A DNA stretch of 64,000 nt, from the NCBI GenBank assembly GCA_028571685.1, contig CM053141.1, positions 52,822,333 to 52,886,332 of the forward strand. The letters are read 5' to 3'. Origin of the DNA: Heterohyrax brucei (lineage: Eukaryota; Chordata; Mammalia; Hyracoidea; Procaviidae). The notes beneath the pieces are model-generated. The model had not been told where the DNA came from. It was given only the letters and a program-made list of their open reading frames with translations, and ran no database searches. This document shows, in pieces, positions 43,000 through 54,353 of this stretch (within the stretch, counting starts at the first letter, position 1; each line of letters begins with the position of its first letter). The position numbers and the translations under genes were made by a program.

Positions 43000-45900
43000 T
43001 CATCATAATGTTTTATTCTTTTCTTTTATTTATTATTTTTGTTAATCACAATAAAAGAATAAAATTTTTAACATCTATCAATTAATTCATCTATGATAAA
43101 CTCTCAGCCCCCACCCACCTTTGTAGCCAATGCAATCATGTTCTTCTGTGGATAATTCTCTTGTTAAGTCTTTATAATACAGGTCTCATACAAAATTTGT
43201 CCTTTTGACACTGATCGATTTCACTCAGCATGATCTCTTCCAAACAAGACCATGTTTTGAGATGGTTTCTAAAACTGTCATTGTTCTTTATCACAGCATA
43301 GTGTTCCATAGAGTATATGTACCATAGTTTGCTCATCCATTTGTCTGTTGACAGACAACAGGGTTGATTCCAACCTTTTGCTATTGTGGACTGTGCTGCA
43401 ACAAACATTCGTGTACACATGTCTGTTCATGTGACAAGCTTTGTTTCTGAAGGACAAATTCTGAGCAGTGGAATTATAGGATCAAATGGTCTATCTCCAG
43501 CTTTTTAAGGAAGCACCAGCCTGTTCTTCAAAGAGGCTGTACTATTTTGCAATCTCACCAGCAGTGTAGGAGAGTTCCAATTTCTCCATAGCCTCTCCAG
43601 CATTTGTTCTTTTGTGGTTTTTGAATCACGGCCAACCTTGTTGGGGTGAGATGATATCTCATTGTAGTTTTGGTTTGAATTTCTTTAATAGCTAATGATT
43701 GTGAGCAATTCTGCATGTGTTGTTCGGCTGTCAGGATATCCTCTTTAGAGAAATGTCTGTCCATCTCCTTTGCCCATCACTTAATTGGATTATTTATCCT
43801 TTTCTTGTTGATATTTTGTAATACCTTGTAGATTATAGAGATCAGATGTCGGTCTGACATAGAGTGGCCAAATATTTTTTCTCGTTCTGTAGGTGGTCTT
43901 CTAATTCTTTTGATGAAGACTTTGGATGAGCAGAAGTGTTTGATCCCTTGTCATTCCCATTTATCTATTTTCTCTTCAGATGAATGTGCTTTGTCAGATT
44001 TTGAAGTCTGTCTATATTTTGTATTAAAACTTCCATTGTTGACCCCATGTTATCTTGGATGAGCTTTATTGTTTTAGATTTTATATTTATGTCTTTTATC
44101 CAATTTGAGTTGACTTTTGTATAAGGTGTGAGATATGGGTCTTGTTTCAGTTTTTTGCAGATGGATATCCAATTTTGCCAGCACCAGTTGTTAAAGAGAC
44201 TGTTCTTACCCCAGTTTAAAATCTTAGGGCCTTTGTCAAATATCAGCTGTTCATAGAAGGATGGTGGCATGTCTGGGGTCTCTACTCTGTTCCATTGGTC
44301 TGTCTGTCTCTCTTTGTACCAGTACCAGGCTGGTTTGACTACTGTGGCAGTGTAGTAGGTTCTAAAGTCTGGTAGTCTGAGGCCTCCCATAGTTTTCTTT
44401 TTCTGCAGTAGTGCCTTATTTATTCTGGGCTTCTTGCCTTTGCAAACAAAGTTGGTGATTTGTTTCTCCATCTCATTAAAAAAGGTCACTGGAATTTGTA
44501 TTGGGATTGCACTATATAACTAGATCACTTTGGGCAAAATAGACATTTTCATAATGTTGAGTCTTCCTATCCATGAGCAGGGTAGATTACTCAATTTATG
44601 TAAGTCTCTCTTAGTTTCTTGTAGTAAGGTCTTGTATGTATCTTTGTAAAGATCTCTTATTTCTCTAGCTGAATTTATTCCTAGGTATTTTATCTTCTTG
44701 GGGGCTATAGTAAATGGACTTGATTTGGTGATGTCTTTTTTAATAATCTCACTGTTGGTATAAAGGAATCCTGATTTACTTATGTTTATCTTGTATTCTG
44801 ATACTTTGCTGAACTCCTGTATTAGTTCCAATAGCTTACTTGTGGATTCCTTTCAATTCTCTGTATAAACAATCATGTCATCTGCAAAGAGGGAGATTTA
44901 TACTACTTCATTGCCAATATGGATGCTCTTCATTTCTTTGTCTTGTCTAATTGCTCTGGCTAGAACTTCTAGCACAGTGTTTAACAGCAGTGGTGAGAGT
45001 GGGCCTCATTGTCTAGTTTCCATTCTCAAAGGGAATTCTTTCAGTGCTTCACCATTCAGGATGATGAAGGCAGTTGGCTTTGCATGGATGTTACTGATTA
45101 TGTTGAGGAATTTCCCCTTTATTCCTATTTTTCTGAGAGTTTTAAGCATGAATGGATGTTGAGCTTTGTTGAAAGCCTTTTCTGCATCAATTGACAAAAT
45201 CAGGTGATTCTTATCTTTTGTGTTATTAATGTGGTTGATTATATTAATTGTTTTTCTGATGTTGAACCAGCTTTGCATCCCTGGAATGAAATCAACTTGA
45301 TCATGATGAACGATTTTTTTTTTTATATGCTGTTGAATTCTATTGGCTAGAATTTTGTTGATGATTTTTTCATCTAGGTTCATGAGTGATATTGGTCTGC
45401 AATTTTCTTTTTTTGTGGGATCTTTTCCTGGTTTTGGTATCAGGGTTATGCTGGCTTCATAGAATGAATTTGGGAGTATTCCCTCCCTTTCTATGGAGTG
45501 AAATAGCCTCAACAGTATTGGAGTCAACTCTTCTCTAAAAGTTTGACAGAGTTCTCCAGTGAAGCCATCTGGGCCAGGACTTTTTTTTTAGTTGGTAGAT
45601 TTTTGATGACTTTTTCAATCTCTTCCTTTGTGATAGATTTATTAAGTTGATCTACTTCTCCTTGTGATAATCTTGGTAAGTCATATGAATCTAGAAACTT
45701 GTCCATTTCCACTAGGTTTTCAAACCTGTTAGAGTATAGCCTTTCATAATATTCTGCTATGATATTTTTTATTTCAGCTGGGTCTGTTGTGACATCTCCC
45801 ATCTCATTTCTTAACTGGTTTATTTGTATCATCTGCTGTTTTTCTTTTGTAAGTTCAGCCAATGGTTTATCAACTTTGTTGATCTTTTCAAAGAACCAGC

Positions 45901-46380
45901 TTTTGGTTTTGTTAATTTTTTCAATTGTTACTCTATTCTCTAATTCATTTAGTTCTGCTCTAATCCTTATAATCTCTTTTCTTCTGGTGCCTGAGGGGTT
46001 CTTCTGTTGCTCTCTTTCTCCTTGTTCAAGCTGTAAGGTTAATTCTTTAATTTGGGCCCTTTCTTCTTTCCAGATGTGTGCAGTTATAGAGATAAACTGA
46101 CCTCTGAGTACTGCTCTTGCTGTATCACATAGATTCTGGTAGGATGTGTTTTCATTCTCATTCAAATCCATGAATTTCTTTATTCTGTCCTTAATTTCTT
46201 CTATAACCCAAGGCTTTTTGAGCAAAGTGCTGTTCAGTTTCCACAAGTTTGAATTTATACCTATGAATTTTCTGTTATTGATTTCAACTTTTATAGCTCT
46301 ATGGTCTGAGAAGATACTTTGTAGTAAATTGGTGGTTTGGATTTATAGAAAAAATGTTTTACATAAATTGTATATAAAAA
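43000..46380 (-). mobile_element. 5'-truncated L1 inside mariner
   Basis: Minus-strand L1 with most of ORF2 (46330 to about 43190) and an unusually short 3' UTR (about 190 bp) ending in an A/T-rich tail near 43010. Mariner sequence matching CATAATGTTTT at the left and AAAATGTTTTC at the right (about 46375) suggests an AATGTTTT target-site duplication. The L1 5' truncation point lies near 46325-46375. Confidence 0.88.
43190..46330 (-). pseudogene. L1 ORF2 remnant (reverse transcriptase and C-terminus)
   Basis: Frames read on the minus strand: linker region at 46246-45524 (IKKFMDLNENENTSYQNLC), RT at 45527-45006 ([33 protein letters not shown]), an intact FADDMIVY-type catalytic box near 44870-44895, then SGFLYTNSEI, NFVCKGKKPRINKALLQKK and the C-terminal HCW block near 43560. 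Stops and frameshifts separate these frames; the endonuclease is missing. Confidence 0.9.
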
Positions 46381-47271
46381 TGTTTTCTTTTCAATATTTC
46401 CTTTATCTTCAGGTAAAGAAAAAAAGTCATGGGAGGTCAGATCAGGTGAATAGGTAGTGTGTTCTAATACAGTTATTTGTATACTGGCTAAATACTCCCA
46501 CAGACAGTGCCATATGAGCTGGTGCATTGTCATGATGCAAGAGTCATGAGTTGCTGGCAAAAAGTTCAGGTCATTTTCCCCTTTTTCATGAAGCATTTTC
46601 AGAACTTCCAAATAGTAAACTTGGTTAACTGTCCAGTTGGTATAAATTCATAATGAACAATACCCCTGACATCAAAAAAGGTTAGCAACATCATTTTGAC
46701 TCTGATTTGGACTGATGGAAGTTTTTTGGTCATGGAGAATTGGATGACTTCTATTCTGTACTTTGACAGTTTGTTTCAGAGTCATATTGGTATACCTGTG
46801 TTTCATCATCATGATAATACAGCCCAAAACAGCATCTTACCTCTCTAAAAGGTCTTGGCAAATTTCGACTTTCCTTTGCTTTTGTTCATCAGTGAGCTCC
46901 TTTGGGACCCTTATTGCACACACCTTTGTCATGCCAAGATTTTCAGTTATGATTTTCCTGTTTCTCTGTCCCTGTTCACTTGGTCTGCTGTTTTTCACAG
47001 TCAGCTGATGATTTTGATGCACAGTTTGATGAATTTTTGAAATGCTTTTGTCAGTTCAGCTCATTACTGCCTGCTGTGTCCTCTCTTCATCAGTGACACT
47101 TTCTCTCCCTTCAGAAAAATGTTTAATACATTCGTACACTGTCATTTTATTCATGTCATTATCCTTATAAACTTGGACTAACATGTCCCTGATTTTACTT
47201 TCACTCTCACCAAGTTTAATAGGAAACTTAATGTTTTTTAATTGCTCTAATTCAAGCTCCAATATTCTCAC
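46380..47271 (-). pseudogene. Mariner transposase remnant
   Basis: The N-terminus at 47271 reads MRILELELEQLKNIKFPIKL, then GESESKIRDMLVQVY, VYECIKHFSEGRESVTDEE. This is the helix-turn-helix DNA-binding half of mariner transposases. The C-terminal part at 46611 leftward has ITVLEHTTYSPDLTSHDFF, where the YSPDL..D block with the third catalytic aspartate is kept. Frameshifts and the L1 break make it inactive. Confidence 0.88.
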
Positions 47272-47469
47272 GGTGGCTCAAAAACATGCAGCAACAATAA
47301 TGAATGCCACTCAGCAAGACGCCACCACAGGTCAGCACAAACATAGCTGTGAGACACTGATATACCAAGGTTACGAAACCTTAATGAGTTGTTTTTACAA
47401 GAGTAAGTGTACAGTGCCAACATAAGCGCATTGTGGCAAGTTTGCAAACTTAACTGTCATACATCATAT

Positions 47470-49000
47470 CTAAAATATAAAGGCATCAATATTGAGTCTC
47501 CCTGCTCACTAGTGTGAGCCAAGAAATTGAATTCTTCCATAAATGCTCATTTATTGTTCTTTCCAATATGTTTTTGGACTAGTCTAATGATGAGTCGTTA
47601 TGTCCAAAGACTTTATCATGAATTAGTCACCTGAAACCAAGTGATGTCACTGCCAGGCAAGTATATTTTTATCTTCTCTTATTGGCATCACCTGTTAAAC
47701 CCGTTAATCCATATGAATGTATTCATTTGTTACCCATCTTTACATTTTCCTAATTGGTATAGAACTTCTTTGTCTTCTACTTTAGAAGATAGGTTCTTCA
47801 AAAACTCATTGCTCTTTTCACTTGGGAGACTTAATGTGACTGAAGAAAATATTGCATGTGTATTAACCTCTGTCAGGTCTGCTACTCACTGGAAAAGTAA
47901 CTTAGCAGCAAGTCATTTATGATGAAAGTGGACCAAACATTTGCATTCTGGAAGTGGAAGCTTACTTAGGGCACGCAATGCAGCTGTATAAGAGTTATAA
48001 AGATCAACTAAAGTGAATATATGAAGCAGTTGTTGTCTTACAATCTTATTTGCATCAAACATCCTCAATCATGCATAAAATTAGATATCAAGGTGTTCAT
48101 GAAATGCTACCTTATTTAGGACAGTGCCATTAAAAAAACGGAATCCATAACTTGCTGAGTGATGATACACCCATTCAAATTTGTTAGTCATCTGCCTCTC
48201 AGTGGTCTTATTCAAGACATCCTTAAATATCTGCATCAATCTTGCAGTCTGATCATCTAGTTGAGGTGGTGGAGACCTATTCACAAATTTGTTAAACTCA
48301 GTTAATTGTGGAGTTCCATGTACATAACTTTTGAAGCACAGGTTTATGAACAGACTAAAAGCCCTTTCAAATGCTTGTAAAGAAGGACTCTGGGATAAAC
48401 CTATAAGGTCAAACATAGATTTATAACAAGGCCTCTCAGTCATCTGCTATGTAGTGCCTTTGTCAGGTTATAATGTATGTCCTTATGCATTCACTTTCAT
48501 TTCAATCTCTTCATTCCCAAACCAACTCAAGACCCAGAAAGAGCTTCTATTTCAAGGCAACATTGCATACAAATAATTTACTAATATGCTGCAGGAACAT
48601 ACATTCAGTAGAGTTATGTGATTATGGCCAAGATACCTTCAGATAAAGTGCTACCAATTGTTGAGGGTCACAATATCATGTTAGCCAATACAGCTAAACA
48701 GTCTGAAAAATGTCGTCATGGTGATAGGTCAATTGCATGCAGTAATCATTTTAAATAGAAAACCAAGCAGATTAGCAATAATTGCATTTTGTAAAACACA
48801 CACACATCAGAAAAATGAGATTTCCCAGAAAAGCACTAGGTCTGTGGGAGAGAGTTTGGTGAATCAATATCAATGGTCTTGAAGTAGTTATTACATAATG
48901 AATGTATGTTCATTACGGACTTCCAGATGCCTTTAAATTTGTCCTCTCTGAGCACATAAGAACACGGTTGGCACATTCTTATTATCCAGCTCTAAGCTGT
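47470..49000 (-). pseudogene. Degraded protein-coding relic of unknown identity
   Basis: On the minus strand, 48443-48081 stays open for 120 codons with protein-like composition (LIGLSQSPSLQAFERAFSLF, RSPPPQLDDQTARLMQIF, KFEWVYHHSASYGFRFF). The same frame continues to about 47730 with only a few stops (VDLYNSYTAALRALSKLPLP, LPSEKSNEFLKNLSSKVED). Related frames extend upstream to about 49000 (NDYCMQLTYHHDDIFQTV, FKGIWKSVMNIHSLCNNYF), with apparent frameshifts near 48530 and 48840. I do not recognise the protein. A processed pseudogene or another integrated coding sequence is possible. It is bounded by L2 on the right and the mariner on the left. Confidence 0.42.
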
Positions 49001-49320
49001 AGAATCACTCATTTGGAAGGTCTTCCTTAATCATCCCATCTACAGTAACTTCCATCTCTAACATATCACTCTGCCTTTTTTAAGTTGATTAATAGGGGTG
49101 CCATGAGTCGGATCCAACTCGATGGCACTTGGCTTGGCAATATGTTAATGTCTCATGTTTTCACATTGCTTACCTATGTAATTATTTTCTCTGTTTTTCA
49201 ACTAAAATGTAAGTTCTATGAAAGTAGAACTCCTTTGTAGTTGTTCACCACTGTATCCTCAATGTCTAGAACATATCTCAATAAAACTTTATATATTAAA
49301 GAAAACTTTAAAATTACATC
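49001..49320 (+). repeat. L2-like LINE 3' end
   Basis: GGAAGGTCTTCCTTAATCATC, CTAACATATCACTCTGCC, TTGCTTACCTATGTAATTATT, AAAATGTAAGTTCTATGAAAG and CAATGTCTAGAACATATCTC follow the L2 3'-end order. It is interrupted by the short insertion at 49095-49139. Confidence 0.65.
49095..49139 (+). mobile_element. About 45-bp SINE/RTE 3'-end insertion
   Basis: GGGGTGCCATGAGTCGG, ATCCAACTCGATGGCACTTGG, CTTGGCA is the CTTGG-tailed 3' end and nothing else, sitting inside an L2. A clean target-site duplication was not found; AT-rich flanks obscure it. Confidence 0.7.
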
Positions 49321-50470
49321 AAGCTCTAGGGAATACAAAAACAAATCAAAGATGAGGAGAAAGTGTTAATATGTGATAAAAGACTTGCATCCAAAACACG
49401 CAAAGAAGTCTTCAAAAGCAACACTTGATGACTGACTACCCAGACACCCGAAAGTAAACAGACTCTTGGGCTTGCATGTCTAGCAACAGTGCTAACCACC
49501 TGGTAATAGGACATTAGAGCTTCCAAGTCACCAAATAAACAAACTAACACACACAACAAGCCTATTTGGATATTTCAAAACAAACAAAAAAAAAACATAA
49601 AGCTAGAATACAATAGGTAAACATGAAATAAGTAAATGCAACATCTTACTGAGGGCTCTGAGACAACAGATAGTATAAAATCATTTAATGAGGCAGACCA
49701 TGATGGCTCCATAAAGCTCTCACCCCCTGAAAAAAAAAAGAACGAAGACATGTTACAGATGAAGAGAACTTCTTGGAATTGTCAGAGGTAGAATACAAAA
49801 GATTAATATTTAGAACTCTTCAAGAAATCAGCTAGGAAATGAGACAAAATGCAGCAGAGCATAATGACAAATTAAACAGCTTGCAAGAAAGCAGAGACAG
49901 GAATTAGAAATTCACAAAATTAATCATAAAATTACAGAATTATACAATTCAATAGAAAGTCTAAGGAACAGTACTGAGGCAATGAAAGACATAATTAGAA
50001 AGGCTGAAGATAAAGTAGTGGCACCTACATACTTAAAGAAAAATCAGATAAAAGAATTTAAAATATCAAGAAATACTAAGAATTATGTGGGACTCTATCA
50101 AGAGGAATAATCTACAAGTGAATGGAATGCCAGAAGGGGGGGGGGGGTAACAGAAAATACAAAGAATTGTCAAAGATTTGTTGAAATAAAACTTCCCTGA
50201 TACCGTGAAAGATGAGAAGATATGTATTCAAGATACTTGTCAAACTCCACACAAGGTAGGTCCCAAAAGAAAGACATCAAGATACCTTACGATCAAACTT
50301 GCCAAAACTAAAGATAAGTGACAATTTTAAAATAGGCTAGGAATAAGCAAACAAAAAATCTACAAAGGAGAGTCGATAAGACTAAGCTCAGCAGAAACCA
50401 CTCAGGCAGGAAGGCAATGGAATGTCACATATAAAGTCTTGAAGAAAATAGTTGCCAGCCAAGAGTTATA

Positions 50471-51961
50471 TACGAGATCTGACAATTAAACTTGCCAACT
50501 TGCCATCATGTACTTACGTTGGCAGCACTGCACAAACAACTCAGTAATGTTTCATAGCGTTGGTAGATGAGGGTCTCACAGCTATGTTTGTGTTGCTGTG
50601 TGGCAGTGTCTTGCTGAGTGGTTTTCGTTATTGATATGTGTTTTTGTGTGCCATTGCGAGAATGTTGGAGCTTGAATTAGAGTAATGAACAAACATTAAA
50701 CTTCTTGTTAAACTTGGCAAGAGTGGAAGTAAAATCAAAGTCACATTAGTTCAAGTTTATGAGGATAAAGCCATGAAGAAAATAGCAGTGTACAAATGGA
50801 TTAAATATTTTTCTAATGGAAGAGAAAATATCACTGATGAGAAGAGTTCACTGATAAAAACATTACAAAAAAGGAACAGATGATCACCACAGACCAAAAC
50901 AACATGTAGGAAAGAGAACCCAGAAGACAGAGAGACCCACATGAGTGGCTGAATACACTGACATGTTACCAGAGGAAGTTCAGTCACAACTGGTGATAGC
51001 AGAGATAGGACTCATAAAGTTGAGTCTCCCTGGCAACACAAGAATAAAAAGGGGTTCACCCTGAGAACTCCACTAAAAGACCTCAGTTGATGGTCCAGGG
51101 GCCTTAGGGTTCCCCTGGGAGCATGATCACTAGTCCTGATGGTGCCCCTGTTCATAAATCATTATTGAGGTCATTCTTCGGACAGGAATGGATTGGATTC
51201 AGCGACACAGAGTGACCATATCATATGTGCACTTTATGGTACTATGCATCTAGAGGACATTGTCCTCCTGGTCTCTTACTAGAGAGGAGTGGAGAGGGTG
51301 GAGAAGAGGGGACAGGAGGTTGTTAAGAAGATATGACATCTATAGAACAGATATGAAGAGTGTGCTGTCACTGGGCAAGGAGAGCAGTAGAAGCTGCACA
51401 TAGGCAGGCATGAAAATTTAAACTGGATTGTACACTTTCGCTCAATCACAGTAAATTTTAAAAAATTGCAGAAATTTGTATCACCTGGACAGTTCACCAA
51501 ATTTACTATTTAGAAGTGCTGAAAAGGCTTCATAAAATAATTAAGATGAAGATGACCTTAACTTTTCTCCAGCAACTCATGGCTCTTGGACCACAACCAT
51601 GCATCAGCTCACATGGCACTGTCTGTGAGGGAGTTTTCAGCCAGTAAACAAATAAGTGTATTGGAACACCCTCCTGAGTCACCTGATCTGGCCCCTAATT
51701 ACTTTTTCTTCAACTGAAGATAAAGGAAATATTGAAAGGAAGGCATTTGGATGACATTCAAGACATCAAGGTTAATACAATGGTAGCTGTGATGGCCATT
51801 CCAGAATGAGTTCCAAAATTGCTTTGAATGGAGCTAGGCACTTGTGTCAGTGTGTAGTTTCCTAGGAGGAGTACTTCGAAGGTAACCATATTGATACTCA
51901 CCAATGTGGTTTGTAGCACTTTTCTAGGATGACTTTACTAACCTAATTATCAGACCTCATA
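50471..51961 (+). mobile_element. Mariner element split by an L1 tail
   Basis: The left terminal repeat CGAGATCTGACAATTA starts at 50473; the right end TAATTATCAGACCTCA stops at 51959. TA flanks both (50471-50472, 51960-51961). Transposase starts near 50661 (MLELELE, then NIKLLVKLGKSGSKIK) and the C-terminal part follows the L1 (REFSASKQISVLEHPPESPD). About 0.9 kb of mariner remains, so some interior is missing. Confidence 0.88.
50872..51460 (+). mobile_element. L1 3' UTR-only insertion inside mariner
   Basis: From GGAACAGATGATCACC it follows the L1 3' UTR (GAGTCTCCCTGGCAACAC, GACAGGAATGGATTGG, CACTTTCGCTCAATCAC) and ends in an A-rich run near 51465. All of ORF2 is missing. Confidence 0.88.
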
Positions 51962-52582
51962 TTCAGCAAAATTGTCTCTCAAATATGATGGCTAAATTAG
52001 GACATTTCCAGGTAAATAGACATTTAGGGAATTTGCAAAAACCAAACCGAAATTCCAATGAATACTAAAGGGAGTTCTTTCGTTAGAAAATTAACATTAG
52101 AAAGCAACCCAAAAGTAGCAGGAAGAATAAAACAACTGGATATCAACCCAAATAGGGAAATCACAAAACACTAAAAAAAGGGGAAACAGAGATATCACTA
52201 TGTAAACATAGCAAAAAACATGAACTTAAAAAATAATGTAGGGGTGTGGAGTCAAGATGGTGGAGTAAACACATGTCTCCCTAAACCCCTCTGGAAACTA
52301 AGACCTGAACTGATAATAAAATGGAGCCTTCTGGACACCTAGTAAGCCCAAGGATGCAGCATAGGGCTGTTAATTTGGACTTGATACCACTGAACAGAAA
52401 ACCTCCTCTTTTTCATTGACCCCACTCCTGGCGAGTTCGGGTTGCTGAAGGTAACACAGCATTTCAGTTTTTTTCCTCTGTTTTAGCAGGCGGGCCAAGC
52501 TGGGATGTGACTACCCACTAATCTTAGATGCACCACTGGTGGGATTGGCACTTGAAATTGCCATATTTTGAGAGCTCAGCTT

Positions 52583-53088
52583 TGGACTCTGTGCATTTGG
52601 CACCTTTGGCCTCTCTTTCCACCTCCACCATAGAGTACCGAGGACCCAGCTAGGCGGTGAGCTTCTGTGGCATGCCATCTTGATCCATTGGGAGGCAGAG
52701 ACACCCATTATGAAAGCCCCAGCTGAACTTAGTTCCTAGGCGGGGAGGCAGCGCCTGCCCAGTGGAGAGTGCTTTTCCTGCAGAAAAGTAGTATTTTACA
52801 CAGTACACCTACAGCTGGGGCTTGGCAACAAGGCTGTGGACTCTGTGCATCTCGGCACATTTGTCCTCTCTTTCATCTCCACCACAGAGCAGCCCAGACA
52901 CAGCAAGGAGGTGAGCTTGTGCAGGACACCATCTAGCTCCACTGGGAGGCAGATATGTTCATACAGAAGCCTCGGCTGTACCTAATTCCTGGGCTGGAAG
53001 GTAGTGCCTGGAGGAGAGCACTTTTCCAGCAGAAAAGTAGTATTCTAAACAGTAGCACCTACAGCTGGGGCTGGACAACAGAGGCCAG
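52583..53088 (+). promoter_or_regulatory. Tandem units in L1 5' UTR (probable promoter repeats)
   Basis: TGGACTCTGTGCAT occurs at 52583 and 52837 (254-bp spacing). The following blocks recur in order: CCTCTCTTTC, GGTGAGCTT, ACTGGGAGGCAGA-like, GCAGAAAAGTAGTATT, CACCTACAGCTGGGGCT. In rodent L1s such tandem 5' UTR monomers carry the internal promoter; that role here is inference. Confidence 0.7.
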
Positions 53089-53307
53089 CAGGGCAGTAGC
53101 CTTTCTGTATTTTGAGCTAGTTTATAACATCTGGTGTTCGATGCAGAGGTGCTTACTTTCCAGCTGGGAAGAGGGACCTATACACCCGAAAACCTGACTG
53201 ACTTTGGAAGTTGTCAGATACTTTTCACCCCTCATTTTAAGAAGGCCTAGAGAAAAAACTATGGTCCATCCCCACAGCATCTCTCCCAGCCTCTACTGAC
53301 TCACAGA

Positions 53308-54353
53308 ATGCCCCAAACCCAACAAACTGTGGAGAAAACTATAACCAAGAAATCACCCACAGCTTCAGAAGGCCCCCCGAAGAAAGGGTCTCAGAACTTC
53401 CCAGATGAAGAAGCTTTTCTGAAACTATCAAAAAGCAAATACAAAAGGATTATATAGAGAGATGTCCTAGACCTTATACAAAATGCAGGAGAGCAAAATG
53501 AAAAATGAACCAAGCTGTTTGATTTGAAGGAAAACCAGTACTCTGAAATCCAACAGACCAAGAACAAAATCAAAACCATAGAAACTTCAATCCAAAGTCA
53601 AGAAAACAGAATGGAGCAAATGGAAAAGAGACTTTCTGACTTGGAAGACAGAGTTACTGACTCCAACATCTATGAGGAGCAATCATAAAAAAGAAACAAG
53701 AAAAATGAAGAAGCATGTGTGACTTTATTAAGAAGAACAACCAATGATTAATTGGAGTCCCTGAATAGGGTGAGACACCTGAGAACACAGAGAGTATTGT
53801 TGTCAAGCTGCTGACAGAGAACTTCCCAGAAATCTTGAAGGACGAGAATATAGATATCCCAGACACATACTGAATCCCACTCAACATAGTTCTCAAAAGA
53901 AAGACTCCAAGACATATTATAAACATGCTTAACAAAATGAAACACAAGAGAAACCTTTAAAGAAAGCAAGACTGAAAGCAAAGCTAACATTCAGAGGAAA
54001 ACCCTGTAGGTTTTCATCGGATTCCTTAGCAGCAACAGTGCTGTCATGGAGACAATGGCATGATGTATTTAAAGCCTTGAAGGAGAAGAACTTTCAACCA
54101 AGAATCATATATCCTGCAAACCTATCTTTCAAATATGAAAATGAAATTAAGACATTTGCAAGTAAACAGAAACTTGGAGACTGTGAAAACCAAACCAAAG
54201 CTACAAGAAATACTGAAAGAATCTCTTGGCTTTCGCTTAGAAGAACAAAACCACTACCTTTCTATTGTAGAAGGACACATCACCCAGAATCCTACTCAGT
54301 TAGCAAAGGCTCCAAACACAATCAAAGCTATAATAGTGAAAGAAATAATCTAG
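53308..54353 (+). pseudogene. L1 ORF1 remnant
   Basis: It starts MPQTQQTVEKTITKKSPTAS, then a coiled-coil-like segment (IQSQENRMEQMEKRLSDLED), then NFPEILKDENIDIPDT and RKTPRHIINMLNKMK of the RNA-recognition region, and ends in TIKAIIVKEII. About 349 codons, close to the usual ORF1 length. Stops (for example after KSKYKRII) and frameshifts interrupt it. Confidence 0.8.

Larger units (their letters stand above)
42838..47468 (-). mobile_element. Mariner element split by an L1
   Basis: Terminal repeats are CGAACTATGACAGTTAAG at the left (from 42840) and its inverted counterpart CTTAACTGTCATACATCA at the right (to 47466). Both are flanked by the TA target duplication (42838-42839 and 47467-47468). 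Transposase sequence lies on the minus strand (47271 to about 46380, then 42990 leftward). Removing the L1 (about 43000-46380) leaves about 1.3 kb, the normal mariner length. Confidence 0.9.
49560..52240 (+). mobile_element. Old L1 ORF1 region, interrupted by mariner
   Basis: Both flanks of the mariner carry L1 ORF1-like sequence. Left: ACTTCCCTGATACCGTGAAAG, ATTCAAGATACTTGTCAAAC, GGTCCCAAAAGAAAGACATC. Right: CAGCAAAATTGTCTCTC, ACATTTCCAGGTAAATAGAC. The order matches 53.8-54.2 kb of the full-length L1, at lower identity. A 12-G run lies at 50136-50147. ORF1 is a chaperone/RNA-binding protein in live L1s; here it is dead. Confidence 0.65.
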
